The notes below the pieces were generated by a model that worked only from the letters and a program-made list of their open reading frames with translations, had not been told where the DNA came from and made no database searches. The position numbers and the translations under genes are program-made. Positions 8,039-15,212 of a DNA stretch of 64,000 nt are shown one piece after another. The stretch comes from an uncultured Collinsella sp. GTDB lineage: Bacteria > Actinomycetota > Coriobacteriia > Coriobacteriales > Coriobacteriaceae. Position 1 is the stretch's first letter, and each line of letters begins with the position of its first letter. The stretch covers positions 1-64,000 of the forward strand of contig UQIE01000009.1 of assembly GCA_900541065.1 (NCBI GenBank), read 5' to 3'.

Positions 8039-8626
8039 ATGGGCCGTTATGCCGAGGTGACCCGCAAGACGGGGGAGACCGACATTGTCGTCAAACTCGA
8101 CCTGGATGGAACCGGTACGTGCGATATCTCGACCGGCGTGCCGTTTTTCGACCACATGCTCAACGCCTTTGGCCGCCATGGCCTGTTCGATTTGACGGTG
8201 CATGCGGTAGGCGATGTAGAAGTCGATGCGCACCATACCGTCGAGGACACGGGCATTGTGCTGGGCGAGGCGTTTTGCCGGGCGCTGGGCGACAAAGCGG
8301 GTATTACGCGCTTTGCCGATGCGGCGATCGCCATGGACGAGACGCTCGTGATGGCCGCCGTGGACATTTCGGGTCGCGGCCAGGCCTACTGCGAGCTGCC
8401 CGTGCCGACCGAGCGCGTGGGCAGCTTCGATACCGAGCTGGCTGTCGAGTTCTTCTATGCCTTTGCGCGCGATGCCAAACTTACGCTGCACGTGCGCGAG
8501 CTGGCGGGCGGCAACTCGCATCACATTATCGAGGCCGCCTTTAAGGCCGTGGGCCGCACGATGCGCCACGCCTGCGAGCTCGATCCCCGCGTGCAGGGCA
8601 TCCCCAGCACCAAGGGCTCGCTATAA
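8039..8626 (+). CDS. hisB: Imidazoleglycerol-phosphate dehydratase
   Basis: A 195-residue monofunctional HisB, the usual length. Both manganese-binding motifs are visible: DAHHTVEDTGI near residue 61 and NSHHIIEA near residue 160. It makes imidazole-acetol phosphate. There is no fused phosphatase domain, in keeping with the separate PHP-family HisJ encoded at 11809-12720. Its ATG starts immediately after the hisC stop, with GAAGGAGGAG inside hisC as ribosome site. Confidence 0.96.
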   Translation: MGRYAEVTRKTGETDIVVKLDLDGTGTCDISTGVPFFDHMLNAFGRHGLFDLTVHAVGDVEVDAHHTVEDTGIVLGEAFCRALGDKAGITRFADAAIAMDETLVMAAVDISGRGQAYCELPVPTERVGSFDTELAVEFFYAFARDAKLTLHVRELAGGNSHHIIEAAFKAVGRTMRHACELDPRVQGIPSTKGSL

Positions 8627-8639
8627 CCGTCACAAGGGT

Positions 8640-8680
8640 AAAACCACCACGAAGGGGACAGGCACCTTTGTGGTGGTTTT
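8640..8680. repeat. REP-like palindrome inside the histidine operon
   Basis: AAAACCACCAC at 8640-8650 pairs with GTGGTGGTTTT at 8670-8680. The loop contains GGGGACAGGCACC, a core found in REP-like elements of many bacteria. It sits in the only sizeable gap between hisB and hisH and looks like an insertion into an otherwise tight operon. The T-rich end could cause partial termination. Confidence 0.7.
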
Positions 8681-8705
8681 GGATGATGAGAAGTGGAGGG
8701 GTCGC

Positions 8706-9419
8706 GTGGGCGAACCGAAGATCGTGGTGGTCGACTACCACAAGGGCAACTTGTCGAGCGTCGTGCGCGGGCTTGCGCGCGCCGGTGCCGCCGCCTGCAC
8801 ATCGGACGATCCGGAGCAGATCCGCAACGCCGACGGCCTGGTCATCCCGGGCGTGGGCGCGTTCTATGACGCGATCGCCTTTATGCGCCAGAGCGGCGAG
8901 GAGGTGGCCGTGCTCGATGCCGTTGCCGCCGGAGCTCCGCTGCTCGGCATCTGCTTGGGTCTTCAGCTATTTTTTGAGCGTGGCAACGAGGGCGTGCCTG
9001 CGGACGAGGGCGTGGACGCGGACGTGGACGCGGACGACGATGCCTCCGAGCAGGCCGGCGGTCCCTGGGTCGATGGCCTGGGCATCATGCGTGGCTCGTG
9101 CACGCACCTGGAGTCGAGCCGTCTGAAGGTCCCGCACGTGGGCTGGGATCAGGTGCACATGACGCCTGCCGGCGCAGCCGATCCGCTGCTCGCCGGTTTT
9201 GCCGAGGGCGCCAATATGTACTTCACCCACAGCTACGCGGTGGCCGACGACGTCGATGCCGCCGATGTGTTGGCGCGCACGCACTATACACGGAGCTTCC
9301 CGTGCATCGTGCGCCACGGCAACGTGTGGGGCTGCCAGTTCCATCCCGAGAAATCCTCCGCGCTGGGTCAGCGTATCCTTAAGAACTTCGTCAGCATCGT
9401 CGAGGAGGTTGGCCGATGA
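8706..9419 (+). CDS. hisH: Imidazole glycerol phosphate synthase, glutaminase subunit
   Basis: A 237-residue class I glutamine amidotransferase with the full triad: C83 (GICLGLQ), H213 and E215 (FHPEKS). It feeds ammonia to HisF. It starts at GTG 8706 behind GGAGG at 8695-8699; the longer open frame crosses the palindrome and overlaps hisB and is rejected. An acidic insert of about 20 residues (residues near 100-120, rich in D, E, V and A) lengthens it relative to the usual 200-210. Its stop overlaps the hisA start (ATGA). Confidence 0.94.
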   Translation: MGEPKIVVVDYHKGNLSSVVRGLARAGAAACTSDDPEQIRNADGLVIPGVGAFYDAIAFMRQSGEEVAVLDAVAAGAPLLGICLGLQLFFERGNEGVPADEGVDADVDADDDASEQAGGPWVDGLGIMRGSCTHLESSRLKVPHVGWDQVHMTPAGAADPLLAGFAEGANMYFTHSYAVADDVDAADVLARTHYTRSFPCIVRHGNVWGCQFHPEKSSALGQRILKNFVSIVEEVGR

Positions 9420-10159
9420 TCCTGTTTCCCGCAATCGATCTGATCGGCGGCAAGGTCGTGCGCCTGGAGCGCGGCGACCGCAGCCGCTGCAAGGTATATT
9501 CCGACGACCCCGTGGCCGTCGCCCACTCGTTTGCCGAGCAGGGCGCAAACTGGGTGCACGTCGTCGACCTGTCCGCTGCCTTTGGCGAGGACGAGGACAC
9601 ATGCGCTGCCAACTCGGCGGCAATTAAGGCCATCTGCGGCGTCGACGGTCTGTCCGTGGACGTGGGCGGCGGCGTTCGCTCACTCGCACGCATCGATGAG
9701 CTGGCAGGCTATGGTGCTCGCCGCATTGCGCTGGGCACCGTGCTCGTGACCGAGCCGGGTTTTGCTGAGGTGGCAGCCCAGGGCTTTGGCGAGCTGTTGG
9801 TCGCCGACATTGCCGCGCGCGACGGCCAGGTTAAGGTGAACGGCTGGCGCGACGGCGCGGGCGTGGCACTCGACGATGCCGTGGCGCAGCTTACCGAGCT
9901 GGGCTTTAAGCATCTGGTGTATACCGACATCGCGCGTGATGGCATGCAGACGGGCATCGATGTGGCGGCGTATCGCCATGTGGCGCAGGTCGCGGGCTTT
10001 CCCGTCGTGGCGTCGGGCGGTATCTCGACGCTCGACGACATCCGCGCGCTGGCCGCGGTGGGTGAGGGCGCGATTGAAGGCGCCATTACCGGTCGTGCGC
10101 TCTACGAGGGCAACTTTACGCTGGCCCAGGCGCTGGCCGCCGCTCGAGGGGAGGAGTAG
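9416..10159 (+). CDS. hisA: ProFAR isomerase
   Basis: A 247-residue beta/alpha barrel that opens the ribose ring of ProFAR (Amadori rearrangement). The catalytic base D8 (AIDLIGG) and the second aspartate in YTDIARDG are present, as are the phosphate loops VGGGVRS and ASGGIST. This could also be a dual-function PriA, as in other actinobacteria, if no trpF exists in the genome; the window cannot decide. It overlaps hisH by 4 bases. Confidence 0.94.
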   Translation: MILFPAIDLIGGKVVRLERGDRSRCKVYSDDPVAVAHSFAEQGANWVHVVDLSAAFGEDEDTCAANSAAIKAICGVDGLSVDVGGGVRSLARIDELAGYGARRIALGTVLVTEPGFAEVAAQGFGELLVADIAARDGQVKVNGWRDGAGVALDDAVAQLTELGFKHLVYTDIARDGMQTGIDVAAYRHVAQVAGFPVVASGGISTLDDIRALAAVGEGAIEGAITGRALYEGNFTLAQALAAARGEE

Positions 10160-10162
10160 CCC

Positions 10163-10945
10163 ATGCTTACCAAGCGCGTAATTCCCTGCCTGGACGTCAA
10201 GGACGGCCGTGTGGTCAAGGGCGTCAACTTTGTGAGCTTGCGCGATGCCGGCGATCCGGTGGAGCTGGCCCGCGCCTACGACCGCGAGGGTGCGGACGAG
10301 GTCGTCTTCCTGGACATTACCGCCACGAGCGATAACCGCGCGACGACCATCGAGATGGCGGCGCATGCAGCCGAGGAGCTGGCCATTCCCTATACCGTGG
10401 GCGGCGGCTTTCGCGACCTGGCAGGCATGCGCACCATGGTTGCCGCCGGTGCCGACAAGGTGTCGCTCAACTCGGCGGCCGTGCGCGACCCGTCGTTGAT
10501 TAGCCAGGCTGCCGCGGCGTTTGGCAGCCAGGCCGTGGTCGTGGCGATTGATGCCAAGCGTGTGGGCCTGCCCGGCGAGCCGGGTGCCGATAGGTGGGAG
10601 GTCTTCACGGCGGGCGGTCGCAACGCCACGGGCATCGATGCGGTGGCGTGGGCCGAGGAAGCGGCTCGTCGCGGCGCCGGCGAAATCCTACTGACCAGTA
10701 TGGATCGCGACGGCACCAAGGCCGGCTTTGATTTGGCGCTCACCCGCGCCGTGGCGCGCGCGGTGCCGATTCCCGTCATCGCGAGCGGCGGAGTGGGCAC
10801 GCTCGAGCATTTTGCCGAGGGCGTGATCGAGGGCGAGGCCGACGCCGTGCTGGCGGCGAGCGTCTTTCACTTTGGAACCTTCAGCATTCGCGAAGTGAAG
10901 GAATATATGGCCTCTCAAGGCATCCCTGTCAGGTTGGACTTCTAG
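10163..10945 (+). CDS. hisF: Imidazole glycerol phosphate synthase, cyclase subunit
   Basis: A 260-residue beta/alpha barrel with the catalytic aspartates D11 (CLDVKDG) and D130 (VVAIDAKR) in the same positions as in Thermotoga HisF. With HisH it makes imidazole glycerol phosphate and AICAR. The AICAR can be recycled by PurH, encoded at 33366. It begins 3 bases after the hisA stop, with GGGGAGGAG as ribosome site. Confidence 0.96.
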   Translation: MLTKRVIPCLDVKDGRVVKGVNFVSLRDAGDPVELARAYDREGADEVVFLDITATSDNRATTIEMAAHAAEELAIPYTVGGGFRDLAGMRTMVAAGADKVSLNSAAVRDPSLISQAAAAFGSQAVVVAIDAKRVGLPGEPGADRWEVFTAGGRNATGIDAVAWAEEAARRGAGEILLTSMDRDGTKAGFDLALTRAVARAVPIPVIASGGVGTLEHFAEGVIEGEADAVLAASVFHFGTFSIREVKEYMASQGIPVRLDF

Positions 10946-10958
10946 CGCTGTGGCTTGC

Positions 10959-11045
10959 CCAGGCACCCGACCTTCCGGCTCCAACCCTCCTCGCGTACTT
11001 AAGTACGCGTCGTCGGGCTTGTCGTTCGGAATCTCGGGCACCTGG
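10959..11045. repeat. Nested palindromic element between hisF and hisI
   Basis: The centre is an 18-bp perfect palindrome (CGCGTACTTAAGTACGCG at 10992-11009). Outer arms CCAGGCACCCGA (10959-10970) and TCGGGCACCTGG (11034-11045) are inverted with two mismatches. The design, with a TTAA centre and outer arms about 25 bases away, resembles the element at 42847-42974. Confidence 0.65.
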
Positions 11046-11087
11046 ACAACCCTCGCCGACCTGCGAAGTTTGAATTTGGGGAGAGAA

Positions 11088-11417
11088 ATGGAAGAGATAA
11101 CCGATCCTTTAAAGCTTACATACGACGCTAGGGGGCTGATTCCTTGTGTGGTTCAGCAGTATGACACCGGCGAGGTGCTTATGGTTGCTTGGATGAACGA
11201 GGAATCGGTGGGGCTGACGCTCAAGACCGGTACCACGTGGTTTTGGAGCCGCAGTCGCCAGGAGCTCTGGAACAAGGGCGCGACGAGCGGCAATATGCAA
11301 GTGGTCAAGGAGCTCTGGGCCGACTGCGATAGCGATACGCTGCTGGTCAAGGTCGACTCGCCGGGTCCGGCCTGCCACACCGGCAACCGTACCTGCTTCT
11401 TTAAGAAACTCGCGTAG
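11088..11417 (+). CDS. hisI: Phosphoribosyl-AMP cyclohydrolase
   Basis: A 109-residue stand-alone PRA-CH that opens the adenine ring of PR-AMP. Zinc and magnesium site motifs are visible: DCDSD near residue 83 and the CHTGNRTCF cysteines near the C-terminus. The GGGGAGAG site precedes ATG 11088; the frame is open further upstream, but that part is the palindromic element. HisI and HisE are separate proteins here, unlike the HisIE fusion of enterobacteria. Confidence 0.95.
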   Translation: MEEITDPLKLTYDARGLIPCVVQQYDTGEVLMVAWMNEESVGLTLKTGTTWFWSRSRQELWNKGATSGNMQVVKELWADCDSDTLLVKVDSPGPACHTGNRTCFFKKLA

Positions 11418-11463
11418 GACGGGCGCTCGACTAGGCGCTTGGCCAACCAGAAAGGATTGAACT

Positions 11464-11781
11464 ATGGGTGTGCGCACCGCAAACGTTCAGGATGGAAATA
11501 TCGGAGAGACGTTGACAGGTCTGGCCGAGGTGATTCACGGTCGTCGTGATGCATCGCAGCAGGAGAGCTATACCGCGCGTCTGCTGACCGACGTCGAGGA
11601 TGAGCTGCTCAAGAAGCTTGCCGAGGAGTCGAGCGAGGTGATCATGGCCTGCAAGGATAACGATCACGACCACATCCGCTACGAGGCCGGCGACCTGGTC
11701 TACCACCTGCTCGTGACGCTCGAGCGCTACGGTATCACCCTCGACGAGCTAGCCGGCGAACTCAACGCCCGCCGCCACTAG
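11464..11781 (+). CDS. hisE: Phosphoribosyl-ATP pyrophosphatase
   Basis: A 105-residue all-alpha MazG-superfamily enzyme that hydrolyses PR-ATP to PR-AMP, step 2 of the pathway. The metal-binding helices EEsSEV (residue about 57) and YEAGDLVYHLLV (about residue 75) are present. AAAGGA precedes the ATG. It is the last gene of the operon; its stop lies inside a REP-like repeat shared with the end of the convergent hisJ. Confidence 0.93.
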   Translation: MGVRTANVQDGNIGETLTGLAEVIHGRRDASQQESYTARLLTDVEDELLKKLAEESSEVIMACKDNDHDHIRYEAGDLVYHLLVTLERYGITLDELAGELNARRH

Positions 11782-11809
11782 TCATTGGGGACGTTCTTAA
11801 ACGACCAGT
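11777..11809. repeat. REP-like palindrome, ACTAGTCATT-GGGGACG family, copy 1
   Basis: Arms ACTAGTCATT and AACGACCAGT flank the core GGGGACGTTCTTA. Near-identical copies are at 32400-32430, 52785-52814 and 60252-60281. Here it provides the hisE stop region and separates the convergent hisE and hisJ genes, where it may serve as a shared terminator. Confidence 0.75.
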
Positions 11810-12720
11810 TAGGCGAGGGGCGTGGACTCCCATTCTCCGGTGAGGTGGGGGATGTCGAAGGTTCGATAACCGCAGTCGTAGGCGTGGGCCTGGGCCTCGC
11901 GGATGTTCCAGCAGATGTCGCAGGCGCGGTGTGCGTCCGAGCCAAAAGTGATCGGCACCTCGGCGTGGGCGAAGCAACGCAACAACCCGGTCGCGGGATA
12001 GTAGTCGTCGAGTCCCTTGCGCGGCGCGGCGGTCGAGACCTCAACGCGGCGGCCTGTGTCGTGTGCACACTCTGCCATCTGCCCCCAGAACGGCGCGGGG
12101 TCAAAGTCGGGCGCAAAGCCCTCTTTCGAAAAGCGCATGACCAGGTCGGGGTGAGCCATTACATCAAAGTTGAGCGGGCTCTCGCAGGCGCGGCACCAGT
12201 CATCGACATAGCGCTCCCACACGCCGCGTACGTCTAAGTTTTCCCAAACATGCAGGTTGGTGTCATCGTCGATCCAACCGCAAAGGGAATCGGGTGTATC
12301 AGGACGAGCGACGTCCTCCGTCCCCGCCGTGCCCGCAGCACCTGCCGCAATATCGCCTGGGTTGCCAATCCAATGCACGCTGCCCAGGAGTACGACGGCG
12401 CCCTGGGACCAGCGCTCAACCAAAGGCTCGCAGCCCTCGTACCAATCGCATTCGAAACCGTAGATAAAGGTGAGTTCTGGCGCAATCTGAGCGGCAAGAT
12501 TGCGAGCGTCCTCAAAAGCCAGACGATGCGCCGGGAGGTCGCCCTCAGTAACCTGCACCTCGCAGTTAGCATCCATGCTGGCGGGCAGGGTGAGATGGTC
12601 GGTCGAGACCATGACGCGGCAGCCGGCCGCAGCAGCGGCACGGACGTTGTCCTCAAACGAGGCATGCCCGTCCGAAAACGAGGTGTGGGTATGGCAATCG
12701 ACCAGCGGGCACATGGGCAT
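11809..12720 (-). CDS. hisJ: PHP-family histidinol phosphatase, HisJ type
   Basis: A 303-residue PHP-domain phosphoesterase. Metal ligands are visible in DCHTHTSFSDGH (residues 8-19), STDHL, GFECDW, the H in GSVHWIG, VMAHPDL, and the C-terminal GSDAH. It removes the phosphate from histidinol phosphate, the step left open by the monofunctional HisB, and its position convergent to hisE supports this role. An insert rich in G, A and T sits near residue 130. AAAGGAG on the minus strand precedes ATG 12720; a second ATG 6 bases on is possible. Confidence 0.88.
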   Translation of the reverse strand: MPMCPLVDCHTHTSFSDGHASFEDNVRAAAAAGCRVMVSTDHLTLPASMDANCEVQVTEGDLPAHRLAFEDARNLAAQIAPELTFIYGFECDWYEGCEPLVERWSQGAVVLLGSVHWIGNPGDIAAGAAGTAGTEDVARPDTPDSLCGWIDDDTNLHVWENLDVRGVWERYVDDWCRACESPLNFDVMAHPDLVMRFSKEGFAPDFDPAPFWGQMAECAHDTGRRVEVSTAAPRKGLDDYYPATGLLRCFAHAEVPITFGSDAHRACDICWNIREAQAHAYDCGYRTFDIPHLTGEWESTPLA

Positions 12721-13070
12721 AGCGGCTCCTTTGCGTCAAGCGAATCCGCTCCATTGTAATGGCGCGACCCCTGGCGCGCCGGGAACGCCACAAGTCGAAA
12801 CCGACTGGAAAGGGCAGGCGGCGCGCAAGGGCTGCCGCACGACATCGACCCTGCCTCAAAACGTGTACGTCAGCCTCCAAAAGCTGCAAAAAATGACGTG
12901 TTTGGAGGCTGCCGTACACGTTTGGATAGGGGCGAGGACGATCCCGGCGCACGCCGAGGTCCGCGACGGGCAAAAGTCCCGCCCATCCCATGACGCCGCC
13001 CCCACGCCGCCCGCGATGTGCTAGCGTTTGAGTGAACAAAACGAGCCCGCGCGGAAAGGAACCGGACCGT
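12721..13070. other. Gene-free gap with a long fold-back
   Basis: About 350 bases between the divergent hisJ and larC2-like genes. It must hold both promoters. The main recognisable structure is the 23-bp-arm hairpin at 12859-12923. A -10-like CATTGTAAT lies just upstream of hisJ on the minus side. No convincing small gene was found. Confidence 0.5.
12859..12923. repeat. 65-base fold-back with 23-bp arms
   Basis: Arm 12859-12881 (AAACGTGTACG...CCTCCAAA) matches the reverse complement of 12901-12923 with a single mismatch. The 19-base loop is AT-rich (AAAAAATGACGTG). It lies between divergent genes, so it is not a terminator for either; a mobile palindromic element or regulatory hairpin is likelier. 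Confidence 0.7.
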
Positions 13071-13556
13071 ATGCAACGTGGAAGTACATCTCCGCTGTCC
13101 CGCGAGACCGATGCGCCCGAGACCATCGTCAAGCTGGAGTGCGACATCGACGATGCGTCGCCCGAGGTACTCGCCTATGCCGCCGACCGCCTGCGCGAGG
13201 CCGGCGCCCGCGAGGTGCACTGGCTACCCCTCTACTGCAAAAAGGGTCGCCCCGGATGGCAGTTGCAGGTGATCTGCTCGCACGAGGATATCGAGCGCCT
13301 ACAGACGATTATCTTTTTGGAGACCACGACCAACGCCGTTCGTCGCCAGGTGATGGAACGCGTTTGCCTGCCGCGCCGATTCGAGCAGGTGACAACGCCT
13401 TGGGGCGAGGTGGCCGTAAAGGTGGCAACCCTGCCCGATGGCAGCGAGCGTGCAGCGCCCGAGTACGAGGACTGCGCTCGCCTTGCCCGTGAGCACAATG
13501 TGCCGCTCCAGCGCGTGATGCAGGCGGCGCAAGCCGCGGCTCTGCAATTTGAGTGA
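13071..13556 (+). CDS. Orphan LarC C-terminal domain protein (nickel-pincer cofactor family)
   Basis: A 161-residue protein matching only the C-terminal half of LarC (DUF111): LECDIDDASPEVL, KKGRPGWQLQVIC, ETTTNAVRRQVMER, VKVATLPDGS and PEYEDCARLA. LarC inserts nickel into the lactate racemase pincer cofactor. In Lactobacillus it is made as LarC1 and, by frameshift, LarC1-LarC2. Here the LarC2 part stands alone with its own start, and no LarC1, LarB or LarE is nearby. It may partner a remote LarC1 or have another role. ATG 13071 (AAAGGA 10 bases upstream) is preferred; GTG 13032 in frame is possible. Confidence 0.8.
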   Translation: MQRGSTSPLSRETDAPETIVKLECDIDDASPEVLAYAADRLREAGAREVHWLPLYCKKGRPGWQLQVICSHEDIERLQTIIFLETTTNAVRRQVMERVCLPRRFEQVTTPWGEVAVKVATLPDGSERAAPEYEDCARLAREHNVPLQRVMQAAQAAALQFE

Positions 13557-13609
13557 CACGGTCGGCGACGCGCCACACCCACCCCATCAACCTCACCGAA
13601 AGGACCACC

Positions 13610-14158
13610 ATGAAATACCTCATCGCCTCTGACATCCACGGCTCGGCATATTGGGCCGAGCGCCTCTGCACCGCTATCGAATCCGAGCAGCCCGACCGCA
13701 TCGTGCTACTGGGCGACCTGCTCTACCACGGACCGCGTAACGACCTGCCGCGCGATTACGCCCCCAAGCGCGTGATTCCGCTGCTCAACGCCCTGGCCGA
13801 CCGCATCATCGCGGTGCGCGGCAACTGCGACGCCGAGGTCGACCAGATGGTGCTCGATTTCCCCGTCATGGCCGACTACGCCACCCTGTTCGACGAGACC
13901 GGCCGCGAGCTGTTCCTGACGCACGGCCACGTCTTTGGCGCCGGCGTGCACAACAGCGTTGACCACGCGCCCGCGCTGCCCGAGGGCTCCGCGCTCGTCT
14001 ACGGCCACACGCACATCAAGGTTAACGAAGAAAGCGCCGCGCACCCGGGCCTGTGGCTCTTCAACCCCGGCAGCGTGAGCATTCCCAAGGACGGAACGCA
14101 CAGCTACGGCATCTACGAGGGCGGCGTGTTCCGTCACGTGATCCTGGAGGAGGAATAA
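13610..14158 (+). CDS. yfcE: YfcE/MJ0936-type metallophosphodiesterase
   Basis: A 182-residue calcineurin-like phosphoesterase. Two-metal motifs are in order: SDIHG (residue 6), LGDLLYHG, GNCD, THGH and GHTH, with the length of E. coli YfcE (184). It hydrolyses phosphodiesters; the natural substrate is unknown. It starts at ATG 13610 after AAAGGA. It sits between the LarC2-like gene and mazG (2-base gap), so a house-cleaning operon is likely. Confidence 0.9.
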   Translation: MKYLIASDIHGSAYWAERLCTAIESEQPDRIVLLGDLLYHGPRNDLPRDYAPKRVIPLLNALADRIIAVRGNCDAEVDQMVLDFPVMADYATLFDETGRELFLTHGHVFGAGVHNSVDHAPALPEGSALVYGHTHIKVNEESAAHPGLWLFNPGSVSIPKDGTHSYGIYEGGVFRHVILEEE

Positions 14159-14160
14159 CC

Positions 14161-15021
14161 ATGGCGCAGCACATGGCTCAGCAAAATGCCGAGGGCTCGC
14201 GCGATCTGTCCACGCTGGTCGATGCGTCGGCCGAGCTTCAACATCTGGTACAGACCATCTGGCGCTTGCGTCAGCCCGATGGCTGCCCGTGGGATCGCGA
14301 GCAGACACATCAGAGCATCGGCAAGAACATGATTGAGGAGGCCTACGAGGCGCTCGACTGCATCGAGGCCGACGACGCGGCGCATCTGCGCGAGGAGCTG
14401 GGCGACGTGCTCATGCAGGTAGTGTTGCATGCGCAGATCGCGGCGGACGCCGGAGAGTTTACGCTGGCCGACGTGGCGCGCGATATCGACGCCAAGCTCA
14501 TCCGTCGTCACCCACACGTGTTTGGCGATGCGGATGCCGACAACTCCGACGAGGTGCTAAAGATTTGGGACGAGGTTAAGCTTGCCGAGAAGGCCGCCAA
14601 GGACAAGGCCGTAGCGGCGGGTGAGGCTGCGCCCGAGGGCCTGCTCGACGGCGTGCCCACGCATCTGCCGGCGCTGATGCAGGCTCAGAAGGTGTCACGC
14701 AAGGCGGCTGCCGTGGGCTTTGAGTGGGAGACGGTCCAGGATGTTTGGGACGAGGTTGCCGAGGAGCGTGCCGAGTTTGAGGCCGAGGAGCCCGGCTCGC
14801 CCGAGCGCGAGATGGAGTTTGGCGACTTGCTCTTTGCCCTAGTCAACGTTGCGCGCAAAGAGGGGATTGACGCCGAGAGCGCCCTGCGCGCGAGCACGGC
14901 CAAGTTCCGTCGCCGCTGGGCCGCAATGGAGCAGATGGCGGCCGATGCCCACGTGGATCTTGCCGAGCTTTCGACCCATGGCCTCAACGACCTCTGGGAT
15001 GTCGCAAAGGCAGGGGAGTAA
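14161..15021 (+). CDS. mazG: Nucleoside triphosphate pyrophosphohydrolase MazG
   Basis: A 286-residue protein with two MazG domains. The first contains GCPWDREQTHQSI and the metal helix EEAYEALDCIE...REELGDVLMQVVLHAQ (residues 55-105). The second has EFGDLLFALVNVARKEGIDAE near residue 220. It hydrolyses all NTPs and dNTPs to monophosphates and pyrophosphate, clearing non-canonical nucleotides. GGAGGAG lies just before ATG 14161 in the tail of yfcE. Last gene of its operon, followed by a terminator. Confidence 0.94.
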   Translation: MAQHMAQQNAEGSRDLSTLVDASAELQHLVQTIWRLRQPDGCPWDREQTHQSIGKNMIEEAYEALDCIEADDAAHLREELGDVLMQVVLHAQIAADAGEFTLADVARDIDAKLIRRHPHVFGDADADNSDEVLKIWDEVKLAEKAAKDKAVAAGEAAPEGLLDGVPTHLPALMQAQKVSRKAAAVGFEWETVQDVWDEVAEERAEFEAEEPGSPEREMEFGDLLFALVNVARKEGIDAESALRASTAKFRRRWAAMEQMAADAHVDLAELSTHGLNDLWDVAKAGE

Positions 15022-15028
15022 TAACCGC

Positions 15029-15070
15029 GGGAGCGACGGGACGGACTTGTCCCATTGCTCCCATTATTTT
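15029..15070 (+). terminator. Terminator after mazG
   Basis: GGGAGC (15029-15034) pairs with GCTCCC (15057-15062) and an inner GGGAC with GTCCC; a T-rich run ATTATTTTTA follows. Confidence 0.85.
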
Positions 15071-15080
15071 TATAAAAAGA

Positions 15081-15110
15081 TTGTATCCCTTGGCTAACTT
15101 AGGGCATAAT
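15081..15110 (+). promoter_or_regulatory. Probable eno promoter
   Basis: TTGTAT at 15081-15086 and CATAAT at 15105-15110 are spaced by 18 bases, giving a leader of about 95 bases before the eno start. This is a fair sigma-A-type match. Confidence 0.5.
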
Positions 15111-15212
15111 GCAAAAAGTGCGACAAGGCTAACTTATGAACCTGCGCGCCGCTGCAGCGTGCAAGCCGTGTCGCCAAGCATTCAATCCGTTTCCAAGTGA
15201 GAGGGAGACAAC

